The notes beneath the pieces were generated by a model, which saw only the letters and a list, made by a program, of their open reading frames with translations, searched no databases and was not told the DNA's origin. A stretch of DNA of 33,708 nt, from assembly GCF_029946515.1 (NCBI RefSeq), contig NZ_JARZHH010000095.1, positions 1-33,708 on the forward strand, given 5' to 3'. The position numbers and the translations under genes were made by a program. Positions 8,032 through 16,170 of the stretch are shown in pieces (within the stretch, counting starts at the first letter, position 1; each line of letters starts with the position of its first letter). The stretch comes from Polyangium sp. 6x1. GTDB lineage: Bacteria > Myxococcota_A > Polyangia > Polyangiales > Polyangiaceae.

Positions 8032-9627
8032 CTAGTAGTCCGCATAGGCTGTCCAGAGGCCCGCGCGTCCGGGCGTGCGCACGGCGTAGACGACGCCGGG
8101 CTCCGGCCAGACGAGCTCGGCGAATTCGTTGACGCCCGTATCGACGTCGATCTGCTGTCCGTTGACGGGGACCCAGACCGTGAAGGTGCCTGCCCCGAGC
8201 GTGTCGTCCCAGTCGTGAACATAACCGAGCGCGGGCGCCTGCCGGGAAAACAACGGAGTCTGGTGGACGCGCGGGACCCGGTGAACTTCGGCCAGCGTCT
8301 CTCCGTTGAACACGACGAGCGTCCCGACATCCTCCTGCGCGTCCGCGAGCACCGCCAGATAGTCGCGGGAGACCCCTCTCGCTTCCCCCGCGTAGCCCTC
8401 GACGAGCGGAGAAAAACCGCCCTGCAGCGTCCATTTCCCAAGGGTGCCGGTCTCGCCGTCGTGGTCGAGGACGAAGAGAAAGCCTTCCCCGTGCGAGTCG
8501 ATGCCCGGGTCGAGCTTCGGATCGGTCCCGACCAGCACCGGCTCGTCGGCCTCCCGGACGGCCCAAAGCTCGCGCTTTTTGCCTGGCTCCTCGCGCTCGA
8601 AGAAGAGCCAAAAGGCTCCCTGAAGCCCGTACGAACGCACGGACGTGACGCCGCCGGAATCGAAGACGCGCTTCTCCCCCGTCGTCCGATCCAGGATCGC
8701 GAGCACGCCGGCCGCACAGTCTTCGCGGTAGGTGAGCTTCGGCGAGGCGCCCCACTGGTGGTATTGCAAGCTGCACGGCGCGGCTTTCGTGGGAATCGCC
8801 ATGGGCGCGTCTTCCCCAAGCTTCAGCACCCAGAGGCCACTTTCATCGACATAGGCCACTTCGGTCCCGAACGGCCCCACCCCGATCTCGGTGACGCCCG
8901 TGCCCGCGGTTTGCACGATGTTCCCGTCGAGATCGCGCACGACCAGCTTCCCACCCTCGATCAACCAGAAATGATCGGGGTAGTACCGAAAGAAGCTCAC
9001 ACCCTCCGCAATGGTGCGCGTCGTGCCGGCCCAGGGATCGATCCACACGACCTCACCGGCCGTCGTCTGCGCGGCGTAGCCTTTGAGATCGTTGTTGTCG
9101 TCGAGGATCCCATACATGGTCACCCTCGTCGGCCACCTGGACGCCACGACCGAGGGCACGCGCAGGCGCTCCGCGCAGGATGCGTCGACGATGCGCAGAT
9201 CCCAGCTCTCGGCCTCGCGCTCTCCCTCGTACATCAGGATGCGGGCCGGGCGAGCGTCGACGCGCGGCTCTGCGCCCGCGTACCCGGGGCGTGGCGAGCT
9301 GCTCACGGAGTACGCGAATGCCTTGCCCAGCGAGCAGGTGCGCCGTTCGCCCTCTGCGAGCGAGACGAGGACCACCTCGTCATCCCCCGGCGCGCGCTCA
9401 TGCCGCGCCACGACGAACGCCCCGTCGGGCTGCGTTCCTCCGACGACGAGTCCGCTATAGGCGCCGTCCGCGGACGCCGTGTCGCTCCGCTCGATATCAA
9501 CCTGGCAACCGCTGCACGCAGGCAACATCGCCGCGGCAAAGGCGCCCAAGGCGGCGAGCGCGCCCCGCCTCCGCTTGCCACCCGACGCCGCGCGCCAGAA
9601 CATTCGTGTCTTTCGGCCGTTCTCCAA
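8032..9627 (-). CDS. propeller-like lipoprotein, tandem paralogue 2
   Basis: A 531-residue paralogue of the 6431-7945 product. The start TTG at 9627 has GGAGG 6 nt upstream, as in the other copy; an ATG at 9603 is the alternative. The N-terminus has a longer basic stretch (SGGKRRRGALAALGAFAAAMLPACSGC) with a lipobox at LPAC. The body repeats the beta-rich phrases of its twin: GEVVWIDPWAGTTRTI, HFWLIEGGKLVVRDLDGNIV, GLWVLKLGEDAPMAIPT, AAPCSLQY, CAAGVLAILDRTTGEKRVFDSGGVTSV and WPEPGVVYAVRTPGRAGLWTAY. Only 86 nt separate it from the start of paralogue 1, so the two may be cotranscribed. It differs in having an inverted repeat over its ribosome site. Function unknown. Confidence 0.82.
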   Translation of the reverse strand: MENGRKTRMFWRAASGGKRRRGALAALGAFAAAMLPACSGCQVDIERSDTASADGAYSGLVVGGTQPDGAFVVARHERAPGDDEVVLVSLAEGERRTCSLGKAFAYSVSSSPRPGYAGAEPRVDARPARILMYEGEREAESWDLRIVDASCAERLRVPSVVASRWPTRVTMYGILDDNNDLKGYAAQTTAGEVVWIDPWAGTTRTIAEGVSFFRYYPDHFWLIEGGKLVVRDLDGNIVQTAGTGVTEIGVGPFGTEVAYVDESGLWVLKLGEDAPMAIPTKAAPCSLQYHQWGASPKLTYREDCAAGVLAILDRTTGEKRVFDSGGVTSVRSYGLQGAFWLFFEREEPGKKRELWAVREADEPVLVGTDPKLDPGIDSHGEGFLFVLDHDGETGTLGKWTLQGGFSPLVEGYAGEARGVSRDYLAVLADAQEDVGTLVVFNGETLAEVHRVPRVHQTPLFSRQAPALGYVHDWDDTLGAGTFTVWVPVNGQQIDVDTGVNEFAELVWPEPGVVYAVRTPGRAGLWTAYADY

Positions 9628-10006
9628 GAAACACCTCCACGGGGACCGTGTGTCGTCGTCCCGTGGAGCACCGCTCGTGCCAGCCTCGCCGACGCTGTTT
9701 TTCCGGCCCATCTCCGCGCGGACGCCGCGGGCGCGCCTTCGCTGTCGTCTCCACGTCCACACGAGCTCTCGATTGTGGACTCCCCGTCCACAGGACGCTC
9801 GCCCAGCATCCGGAGGGACGCACCTCGACGAGCTGCTTGTCGCGTCGAAACGGCCCGCGTGCTTGCCAATGGCGAGCAAACCATGGTGGCGCTCGGCCTC
9901 GGAGAGGGCGCACGAAGCGCCGTGGAGAGCCTCGCGCAAAGACGGGCGACGTGCGGGGCTCGCCATGCGCTTGCGCTCGGAGCGGCCCGGAACCACGAGA
10001 ATCCGC
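9628..10006. promoter_or_regulatory. 379-nt divergent intergenic region
   Basis: This separates the minus-strand lipoprotein pair from the plus-strand catabolic operon and must hold promoters for both. I see no gene in it. It contains an inverted repeat with arms CTCCACGGG 9635-9643 and CCCGTGGAG 9660-9668, whose left arm overlaps the ribosome site of the lipoprotein, and a hairpin TGTGGAC-TCCCC-GTCCACA at 9774-9792. No convincing -35/-10 pair could be picked by eye. Confidence 0.5.
9635..9668 (-). promoter_or_regulatory. stem-loop that would sequester the ribosome site of lipoprotein paralogue 2
   Basis: On the minus-strand transcript CTCCACGGGAC can pair with GTCCCCGTGGAG (one bulged C, 11-nt loop). 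The 3' arm contains GGAG of the GGAGG ribosome site that precedes the TTG start at 9627, so the fold would hide the site. The other paralogue lacks this stem. A role in translational control is inferred. Confidence 0.45.
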
Positions 10007-11065
10007 ATGGACTTCCTCGACGACTCTCTGTTCCCCGAGAACCAGGAAAAGCTCGTCATCACCGTGGCGCCGTACGGGCCGGAGTGGGAGCCCTCCGATT
10101 TCCCGGAGGACATCGCGGTGTCGATGGAAGATCAGATCCAGAAAGCCGTGGATTGCTACAATGCCGGCGCCACGGTGGTGCACGTGCACGCGCGCGAGCC
10201 GGACGGCAAGGGGTCCAAGCACCTGTCCAGGTTCAACGAGCTCCTCGCGGGGCTGCGTGAAGCCGTGCCCGACATGATCCTGCAGGTCGGCGGCTCGATC
10301 TCCTTTTCCCCGGAGACCGAAGGGGAAAAGGCGAAATGGCTGAGCGACGACACGCGCCACATGCTGGCCGAGCTCTCGCCCAAGCCCGATCAGGTCACGA
10401 TCGCGATCAACACGTGCCAGATGAACATCGTCGAGCTGATGACCGAGGACGACTATGCCGGCAGCTCGCTCGCGCGGCCCGAGGTGTACAAGGCGTACCG
10501 AGAGATGAGCGTGCCGGCCGGCCCGGCCTGGGTCGAGGAGCACCTCCGGAGGCTCACGGCCGCCGGCATCCAGGCCCATTTCCAGCTCGCCAACGTCCCC
10601 CAGCTCGAGACGGTCGAGCGCCTGATCCGCCGCGGCATCTACACGGGGCCGCTCAACCTCACCTGGGTCGCCATCGGCGGCGGCTTCGACGGGCCGAACC
10701 CGTACAACATGATGGAGTTCATCCGCCGCGTGCCGAACGGCGCCTGCCTGACGCTGGAAACCTCCATGCGGGACGTGCTCCCCATCAACACGATGGCGAT
10801 CGCGATGGGGCTGCACACCCGCTGCGGCATCGAGGATACGTTGTGGGGGCGCAAGAGGCAGCGCATGACCTCCGTGCAGCAAATCGAGCAGCTCGTCCGC
10901 ATCACGCGCGAGCTCGGCCGCGACGTGGCGACCGGCAAGGAGGCCCGCCGCATTTACAAGATCGGCGAATTCTACAAGGACGCCGACGAGACCCTGGCAA
11001 AGCTCGGGTATGCGCCCAATCGCAAGGCTGGCGAGCGCGGGGTCCCGCGGCGCATGGCGGCCTAG
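10007..11065 (+). CDS. beta-keto acid cleavage enzyme (BKACE, DUF849 family)
   Basis: A 352-residue member of the BKACE family, whose founder Kce cleaves 3-keto-5-aminohexanoate with acetyl-CoA to give acetoacetate and a CoA ester. Visible family marks: ITVAPYGPEW near the N-terminus, metal ligands in VVHVHAR (His59, His61), a QVGGS strand, NLTWVAIGGG, and the C-terminal HTRCGIEDTLW carrying the third ligand Glu276. It is somewhat longer than the ~300-residue norm. Substrate cannot be read from sequence. The ATG at 10007 is chosen because homology starts there; the upstream GAGA is a weak ribosome site and ATG 9965 is possible. It is the first gene of an operon; qorA-like starts 19 nt after its stop. 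Cytoplasmic. Confidence 0.92.
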   Translation: MDFLDDSLFPENQEKLVITVAPYGPEWEPSDFPEDIAVSMEDQIQKAVDCYNAGATVVHVHAREPDGKGSKHLSRFNELLAGLREAVPDMILQVGGSISFSPETEGEKAKWLSDDTRHMLAELSPKPDQVTIAINTCQMNIVELMTEDDYAGSSLARPEVYKAYREMSVPAGPAWVEEHLRRLTAAGIQAHFQLANVPQLETVERLIRRGIYTGPLNLTWVAIGGGFDGPNPYNMMEFIRRVPNGACLTLETSMRDVLPINTMAIAMGLHTRCGIEDTLWGRKRQRMTSVQQIEQLVRITRELGRDVATGKEARRIYKIGEFYKDADETLAKLGYAPNRKAGERGVPRRMAA

Positions 11066-11084
11066 CGCCGGAGAAGGTGTTTCC

Positions 11085-12065
11085 ATGGCCCACGCTGTCC
11101 GATTTCACGAGACCGGCGGCCCTTCGGTCCTGCGCTGGGAGGAGGTCGCCGTGGGCGACCCGGGTCCCGGCGAGGCCCGGGTCCGTCACGTCGCCGTCGG
11201 GCTCAACTTTGCCGACACCTACTTTCGCACCGGGCTTTATCCCGTGCCGCTCCCGAGCGGCATCGGCGTCGAGGCCGCCGGCGTGGTGGAGGCGGTCGGG
11301 GAAGGCGTCACGAATGTCGCGCCGGGCGACCGGGTGACGTATACCGGCTTTCTGGACACGCTCGGCGCGTATAGCACCGAGCGAACCCTGCCGGCGGCGC
11401 CGCTCCTTCGGCTGCCCGAGGGCATCCGTCCCGAGACGGCCGCGGCCATGACCATGCGGGGCCTCACGGCGGCCTACCTCTTGCGCCGCATCTGGCCCTT
11501 GAAAGCCGGTGACACCGTTCTCCTGCACGCGGCGGCGGGCGGCGTGGGCCTGATCGTATCGCAATGGGCGAAGCTGCTCGGCCTCACGGTGATCGGCACG
11601 GTGTCGACCGAGGCGAAGGCAGACATCGCCCGCGCGCACGGCTGCGACCACGTCATCCATTACGGTCGCGAGGACGTGGCCCGGCGCGTGCGCGAGCTGA
11701 CGGGTGGGTCCGGCGTATCGGTCGTGTACGACAGCGTCGGAAAGGACACGTTCACGGGCTCGCTCGATTCTCTGAAGCGGCGCGGGCTGCTCGTGTGCGT
11801 GGGCACGGCCTCGGGCCCGGTGCCGCCGCTCGACGTATCGAAGCTCGCGGCCAAGGGGTCCGTCTTCGTCACGCGCCCGGCGCTCGCCGATTACATCGCC
11901 GATCCCGCCGAGAAGGCCGAGCTCGCCGGAGAGCTGTTCGGTCACGTCGCCCGAGGGCAGATCCGGATCGAAATCAACCAGCGCTACCGGCTGGAGGACG
12001 CGGCGCAGGCGCACCGCGATCTCGAATCACGCAAGACGACGGGCTCATCCATCTTCGTCGTCTAG
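11085..12065 (+). CDS. NADPH:quinone oxidoreductase / zinc-free medium-chain dehydrogenase
   Basis: A 326-residue protein of the QorA (zeta-crystallin) family, full length for the family. It begins MAHAVRFHETGGPSVLRWEEV, has GIGVEAAGVVEAVGEGV, the PGDRVTY turn, and the nucleotide-binding VLLHAAAGGVGLIVSQWAKLLG with the AAAGGVG fingerprint. It lacks the catalytic-zinc Cys/His pattern of alcohol dehydrogenases. The family reduces quinones or enone-type substrates with NADPH. A good ribosome site (GGAGAAGG) precedes the ATG. It lies between the BKACE and TauD-type genes with 19-nt gaps on each side, so it probably reduces an intermediate of the same pathway. Substrate unknown. Confidence 0.92.
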   Translation: MAHAVRFHETGGPSVLRWEEVAVGDPGPGEARVRHVAVGLNFADTYFRTGLYPVPLPSGIGVEAAGVVEAVGEGVTNVAPGDRVTYTGFLDTLGAYSTERTLPAAPLLRLPEGIRPETAAAMTMRGLTAAYLLRRIWPLKAGDTVLLHAAAGGVGLIVSQWAKLLGLTVIGTVSTEAKADIARAHGCDHVIHYGREDVARRVRELTGGSGVSVVYDSVGKDTFTGSLDSLKRRGLLVCVGTASGPVPPLDVSKLAAKGSVFVTRPALADYIADPAEKAELAGELFGHVARGQIRIEINQRYRLEDAAQAHRDLESRKTTGSSIFVV

Positions 12066-12084
12066 ACCCGTGGGAGAATGCAAC

Positions 12085-12990
12085 ATGGAAGCCCCAGCAC
12101 CGTCCCCTCCGGCCCCCGCCCGCGCGTCGACGGCCGGCTCCATCGAGGTCGCGCCCATGACCTGCATCATCGGTGCCGAGCTCGCCGGCGTGAGCCTCGC
12201 CGATGCCGCGCGCGACGACGCGCTGTTCGCGGAGATCCGGGCACTTCTCCTGAAACACCGGGTCCTGTTCCTGCGTGATCAGGACATCACGCGCGCCGAC
12301 CACGTCGCCTTCGCGAGGCGGTTCGGCAAGCTCGAAGACCACCCCATCGCCGACAGCGACCCCGACCACCCGGGGCTGGTGCGCATTTACAAGGACCTGA
12401 ACAGCCCGCCGGAGCATTACGAGAACGCCTATCATTGCGATGCGACGTTTCGCGAAGCGCCGCCGATGGGCTGCGTCCTGCGCTGTCTCGAGTCGCCGGC
12501 CGTCGGCGGTGACACGATCTGGGTCAACATGGTCGAGGCCCATCGCCGCCTGCCCGAGTCCGTCCAGCATCAGATCGCCGGGCTACGCGCCAGGCACAGC
12601 ATCGAGGCCAGCTTCGGCGCGGCCATGCCCATGGAGAAGCGCCACGCGCTCCGGGAGCGCTTTCCCGATCCGGAGCACCCGGTCGTGCGCACCCATCCGG
12701 AGACCGGCGAGAAGATCCTCTTCGTCAATGCGTTCACCACGCACTTCGTCAACTTCCACACGCCGGAACATGTGCGGTGCGGCCAGGACTTCGCGCCCGG
12801 GGCGAGCCAGCTCCTGAACTATTTGATCAGCCAGGCGCAGATCCCCGAGTACCAGGTACGGTTTCGCTGGAAGAAGAACAGCGTCGCGATCTGGGACAAT
12901 CGCTGCACCCAGCATTACGCGGTCCAGGATTACTGGCCGGGGGTGCGCAAGATGGAGCGAGCCACGATCGTCGGCGACCGGCCCTCCTGA
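12085..12990 (+). CDS. TauD/TfdA-family Fe(II)/2-oxoglutarate dioxygenase
   Basis: A 301-residue non-haem iron dioxygenase. The facial triad is clear: His117-x-Asp119 in NAYHCDATF and distal His277 in WDNRCTQHYAV. The 2-oxoglutarate-binding Arg follows in MERATIVGDRP. The size fits TauD/TfdA/AtsK. Members release sulfite from taurine, split aryloxyacetates or alkyl sulfates, or hydroxylate small acids, so the exact substrate is open. The ATG at 12085 is preferred over GTG 12070 because GGGAGA sits at the right spacing. It is the third gene of the operon; a plausible order is oxygenation here, reduction by the oxidoreductase, then C-C cleavage by BKACE, but that order is inference. Confidence 0.92.
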   Translation: MEAPAPSPPAPARASTAGSIEVAPMTCIIGAELAGVSLADAARDDALFAEIRALLLKHRVLFLRDQDITRADHVAFARRFGKLEDHPIADSDPDHPGLVRIYKDLNSPPEHYENAYHCDATFREAPPMGCVLRCLESPAVGGDTIWVNMVEAHRRLPESVQHQIAGLRARHSIEASFGAAMPMEKRHALRERFPDPEHPVVRTHPETGEKILFVNAFTTHFVNFHTPEHVRCGQDFAPGASQLLNYLISQAQIPEYQVRFRWKKNSVAIWDNRCTQHYAVQDYWPGVRKMERATIVGDRPS

Positions 12991-13098
12991 CGGAAGCGTC
13001 CTCGTGCCAGACCGATCGAGTTCCCCACGGACCGGCGCCGTGCGGCCCGCACGCCTTCCCAGTTGAACCCGCCCGCGAGCGGCGCAATACCTCCCGGC

Positions 13099-13914
13099 AT
13101 GCCGCACATCCTCATCGTCGAGGACGAGCCCGCGATCGCCGAGTCCCTCGCGTACGCCCTTCGTCGCGACGGCTTCGGCGTCACCCTCGCGGGCACCCTC
13201 GCGGGCGCCGAGCGCTCCCTCGACGTCGCCTCGCTCGTCCTGCTCGACCTCATGCTCCCCGACGGCAGCGGCTTCGACCTCATCGGCAAGGTCCGCAGGA
13301 GTGGCCTCGGCACCCCCATCATCGTCCTCACGAGCCGCGACGACGAGGCCGACCGCGTCGCCGCCCTCGAGACCGGCGCCGACGACTACGTGACCAAACC
13401 CTTCTCCACCCGCGAGATCGTCGCCCGCGTCCGCGCCGTCCTCCGCCGCGTCGCGCCCCCCGCGCCCCTCGGCACCTCGCCTCCCCCCGCGGCCGCGCCC
13501 GCGCCCGCTCCCGCTGCCGCGACCGCTTCCGCTTCCGCTTCCACTTCCGCTTCCGCTTCCGCTTCCGCTTCCGCTTCCGCCTCCGCTCCCCCGCCCCTCG
13601 CCGTCGACGAAGCCACCCGCAGGGCCTACGTCCACGGCCGCGAAGTCGAGCTCACCCGCGTCGAGTTCGACCTTCTCGCGTGCTTGCTCGCGGCGCCTGG
13701 TCGCGTCTTCACCCGCGCGCAGCTCATCGATCGCGTCTGGGGCGACGGCTTCGCCATCACCGACCGCACCATCGACTCGCACGTAAAAGGCCTTCGCCGC
13801 AAGGTCGAGTCGGCCGGCGGCAACCCTGCGTTCGTCGAGACCGTGCGTGGCGTCGGCTACCGCGTCACCGACAGGCCCGCCGCGCCTCCGCCGGGCACCC
13901 CGGACGCCCCGTGA
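13099..13914 (+). CDS. OmpR-family response regulator
   Basis: A 271-residue response regulator: REC domain with acidic pair Glu8/Asp9, phospho-acceptor Asp50 (VLLDLMLPDGSG), switch Thr (IIVLTSRD) and Lys (DYVTKPF), then an OmpR winged helix (LTRVEFDLLACLLAAPGRVFTRAQLIDRVWGDGF ... TIDSHVKGLRRKVE ... ETVRGVGYRV). Between them is a long low-complexity linker of Pro/Ala then Ala-Ser dipeptides, encoded by a GCTTCC hexanucleotide repeat. The ATG at 13099 begins the canonical MPHILIVEDE strand; an upstream in-frame extension is not needed. The sensor kinase start overlaps its stop by 4 nt (GTGA). Resembles CreB by domain order; regulon unknown. Confidence 0.93.
   Translation: MPHILIVEDEPAIAESLAYALRRDGFGVTLAGTLAGAERSLDVASLVLLDLMLPDGSGFDLIGKVRRSGLGTPIIVLTSRDDEADRVAALETGADDYVTKPFSTREIVARVRAVLRRVAPPAPLGTSPPPAAAPAPAPAAATASASASTSASASASASASASAPPPLAVDEATRRAYVHGREVELTRVEFDLLACLLAAPGRVFTRAQLIDRVWGDGFAITDRTIDSHVKGLRRKVESAGGNPAFVETVRGVGYRVTDRPAAPPPGTPDAP
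13524..13590 (+). repeat. GCTTCC hexanucleotide tandem repeat (Ala-Ser linker)
   Basis: About eleven consecutive near-perfect six-base units, mostly GCTTCC, lie inside the response-regulator gene and encode the Ala-Ser linker between receiver and DNA-binding domains. Six-base units keep the frame, so copy-number changes would only lengthen or shorten the linker. Confidence 0.8.
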
Positions 13915-15299
13915 TTCGCCTCCTCGTCGCCTCTGCCTCGGCCGTCGGCCTCATCCTCCTCGTCGCCTACGTCGCCTCGCGCATCGTCCGCGCCCGCACC
14001 CGCGGCACGAGCATTCGCCTCCAGGTCTTCCTCGCCCTCGCCGGCATCGTCGGCGCCTTCGCGTTTGGCCTCGGCCTCCTCGTCCTCGATCGCATCGAGG
14101 CGCGCGCGACGCTGCTCGCCGACGACGCCGCGCGGGACGAGGCCGCCGCGATCGCCGCCGTCGTGGGCGGTGAGCTCGACGCCCGCGGCGCCTCCCTCGG
14201 CGACGTCGGCGGCCGGATCGCTCGATCCGCGGATCCCGACGCCCTCCACTTCTCGCTCCTCGATCCCGCCGGACGCCCCGTCTTCCGCGCCGGCCCTGCG
14301 CGGGGCGAGCCCGGCACCGTCTTCGTCACGGCGCCCATCCTCGTGCAGAGCCACGTCGTCGGCCAGGTCGAGGTCGTCAAGCCGACGCTCGTCATCACCC
14401 GCACCCTCACCGACTTCGCGCCCACGGTCCTCGCGATCAGCCTCGTGCTCGGCGCGGCGGCTGCGGCGGCGGCCGTCCTCATCGGCCGCTCGATCGCCCG
14501 GCCGATCGAGGCCCTCACCGACTTCGCCGTCCGCGTCAGCGAGGGCGAGCGCCGCGCGCCGCCGCCCCCGGCGTTCGGCCGCGAGGTGCAGCGCCTCTCG
14601 CGCGCCATCGACTCCATGCGCCGCCAGCTCGAAGGCCGCCCGTTCGTCGAGACGTTCGCGGCCGACCTCTCGCACGAGCTCAAGAACCCGGTCGCGGCCA
14701 TCCGCGCGAGCGCCGAGGTCCTCGCCGACGGCGCGCTCGACGAGCCGGAGGAGGCCGCGCGTTTCGTCGGCCGCATCCAGCAAGCGACCGAGCGCATCGA
14801 GGCCTTGCTGAGCGACCTCTTGAACCTCGCGCGGATCGAGGCGCGCGGCGTCGAGGACGCCGCCGTCGTCGACCTCGACAAGCTCGCCCGGGACGCCGCG
14901 GCGCACGCCCGCGAGCGCGGCGCAATCGTCGATGTCTCCACCACCGGCGCCGTCACGGTCCGCGGCAGCGCGCTCTGGCTCTCCCGGGCGATCGAGAACC
15001 TGCTCGACAACGCCGTCACGCACGGCGAACCCAGCGAGGCCATCATCCACGTTTCGCTCCTGCGCGAAGGCGACGAAGTGCGCTTCACGGTCCGGAGCCG
15101 CGGCCGCATTCATCCTCACGTCGCCGGCCGCTTGTTCCGTCGCTTTGTCACGACGCGCGTGGAAAACGGCGGCACGGGCCTCGGCCTCGCGATCGTGCGA
15201 GCGATCGCCGAGGCGCACAGCGGCTCGGCGGAGTGCGCCGAGAGCGGCCCGCCCGAGGTCAGCTTCCGGATCACGCTGCCCGCCGCGAGGATCCTGTAA
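13911..15299 (+). CDS. sensor histidine kinase (CreC-like) with degenerate G1 box
   Basis: A 462-residue membrane kinase starting at GTG 13911, inside the regulator's stop (GTGA). Two membrane segments lie near residues 1-20 and 33-53; a periplasmic domain follows to ~165, then a third segment (VLAISLVLGAAAAAAAVLIG), HAMP (RPIEALTDFAVRVSEGE), HisKA with His255 in ADLSHELKNPVAAIR, and the ATPase domain with N box ENLLDNAVTHG (Asn363) and G2 GGTGLGLAIV. The G1 box, normally D-x-G-x-G-I, reads VRSRGRIHPHVAGRLF here: the Asp that contacts adenine is Ser396 and the second Gly is missing. The flanking frame is intact. Either this clade binds ATP in another way or the kinase activity is weak. Partner is the upstream regulator. 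Confidence 0.92.
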   Translation: MIRLLVASASAVGLILLVAYVASRIVRARTRGTSIRLQVFLALAGIVGAFAFGLGLLVLDRIEARATLLADDAARDEAAAIAAVVGGELDARGASLGDVGGRIARSADPDALHFSLLDPAGRPVFRAGPARGEPGTVFVTAPILVQSHVVGQVEVVKPTLVITRTLTDFAPTVLAISLVLGAAAAAAAVLIGRSIARPIEALTDFAVRVSEGERRAPPPPAFGREVQRLSRAIDSMRRQLEGRPFVETFAADLSHELKNPVAAIRASAEVLADGALDEPEEAARFVGRIQQATERIEALLSDLLNLARIEARGVEDAAVVDLDKLARDAAAHARERGAIVDVSTTGAVTVRGSALWLSRAIENLLDNAVTHGEPSEAIIHVSLLREGDEVRFTVRSRGRIHPHVAGRLFRRFVTTRVENGGTGLGLAIVRAIAEAHSGSAECAESGPPEVSFRITLPAARIL

Positions 15300-15359
15300 C
15301 AGAATCCACACATTCTTCCGATCTCGCGTGGGAGTTCTCCACGGAGCCTCCACGAATGC

Positions 15360-15378
15360 ACCACGGCGGTTCCGTGGA
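15360..15378. promoter_or_regulatory. short hairpin in the kinase-uppS gap
   Basis: In the 130-nt gap after the kinase stop, CCACGG and CCGTGG can pair around CGGTT. There is no T-run, so a terminator role is uncertain. Confidence 0.25.
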
Positions 15379-15429
15379 CGAGGGTGGGTGCATGGTGCAT
15401 CCTCAGGCCGCACGGCTCGAAGGATCCCC

Positions 15430-16170
15430 ATGAACGAACGCACGCTCCCCCAGCACATCGCGATCATCCTCGACGGCAACGGCCGCTGGGCCACGTCGCG
15501 CGGACTTCCTCGCACGAAGGGACACGAGGCCGGGTCGCACAAGGTGCGGCTCGCGGTGCGCGCCTGCCACGAGCGGAAGATCCCGGTCGTGACGCTCTAC
15601 GCGTTCAGCGCGGCGAACTGGAACCGCCCGGGCGAGGAGGTAGGGAACCTGATGCGCATCTGCCGCGAGTTCGCGGAAGAGGCGCACGACGATCTCGTGT
15701 CGCGCGGCGTGCGGGTGGTCGTGGTGGGCGACATCGACGACGAGGTGCCGACGGCGACGCGGAAGGCGACGGAGCGGCTGATCGAGAACACGGAGGGCGG
15801 GACGTCGATGACGCTGGCCCTGGCGCTGAACTACGGCGGCCGTCGCGACATGGTGAGCGCGATGCGGGCGGTGGCGGCGCAGGCGCGCGCGGGGCTGCTC
15901 CTGCCGGAGGACATCGACGCGCAGACGATCCGGCGGTTCTTGAGCACGAGCGCGCTTCCGGACGCGGATCTCGTGATCCGGACGGGCGGCGAGCAACGGC
16001 TGAGTGATTTCCTGCCGTTCGAGGCGGCGTTCGCCGAGCTGTTCTTCACGGACACGCTCTGGCCCGACTTCTCGGAGGCGACGCTCGACGAGGCGCTCGC
16101 CTTCTACGCGCGGCGCCAGCGTCGCTTCGGTCGAACCGACGAGCAGGTCCGGCGCACGGCAGAGATCTGA
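15430..16170 (+). CDS. uppS: isoprenyl transferase (undecaprenyl diphosphate synthase)
   Basis: A 246-residue cis-prenyltransferase that condenses isopentenyl diphosphate units onto farnesyl diphosphate, giving the C55 carrier for peptidoglycan and O-antigen synthesis. Motifs: QHIAIILDGNGRWA with catalytic Asp15, GHEAGSHKVR, TLYAFSAANWNRP, LALNYGGRRDM, and DLVIRTGGEQRLSDFLPFEAAFAELFFTDTLWPDF, which matches the conserved C-terminal substrate-binding stretch with small changes from the more usual RTSGEQRLSNF form. Length is normal. AAGGA lies upstream of the ATG. The last 67 bases overlap, on the opposite strand, the tail of the integrase frame from the neighbouring integrated element. Confidence 0.95.
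   Translation: MNERTLPQHIAIILDGNGRWATSRGLPRTKGHEAGSHKVRLAVRACHERKIPVVTLYAFSAANWNRPGEEVGNLMRICREFAEEAHDDLVSRGVRVVVVGDIDDEVPTATRKATERLIENTEGGTSMTLALALNYGGRRDMVSAMRAVAAQARAGLLLPEDIDAQTIRRFLSTSALPDADLVIRTGGEQRLSDFLPFEAAFAELFFTDTLWPDFSEATLDEALAFYARRQRRFGRTDEQVRRTAEI

Noticed and set aside
7657-10260. An 867-residue plus-strand frame opposite the two lipoproteins
   Set aside because: Antisense shadow; the repeated phrases in it only mirror the duplicated lipoprotein genes.
13857-15542. A 561-residue minus-strand frame opposite the histidine kinase
   Set aside because: Antisense shadow; the plus-strand kinase has all expected domains.
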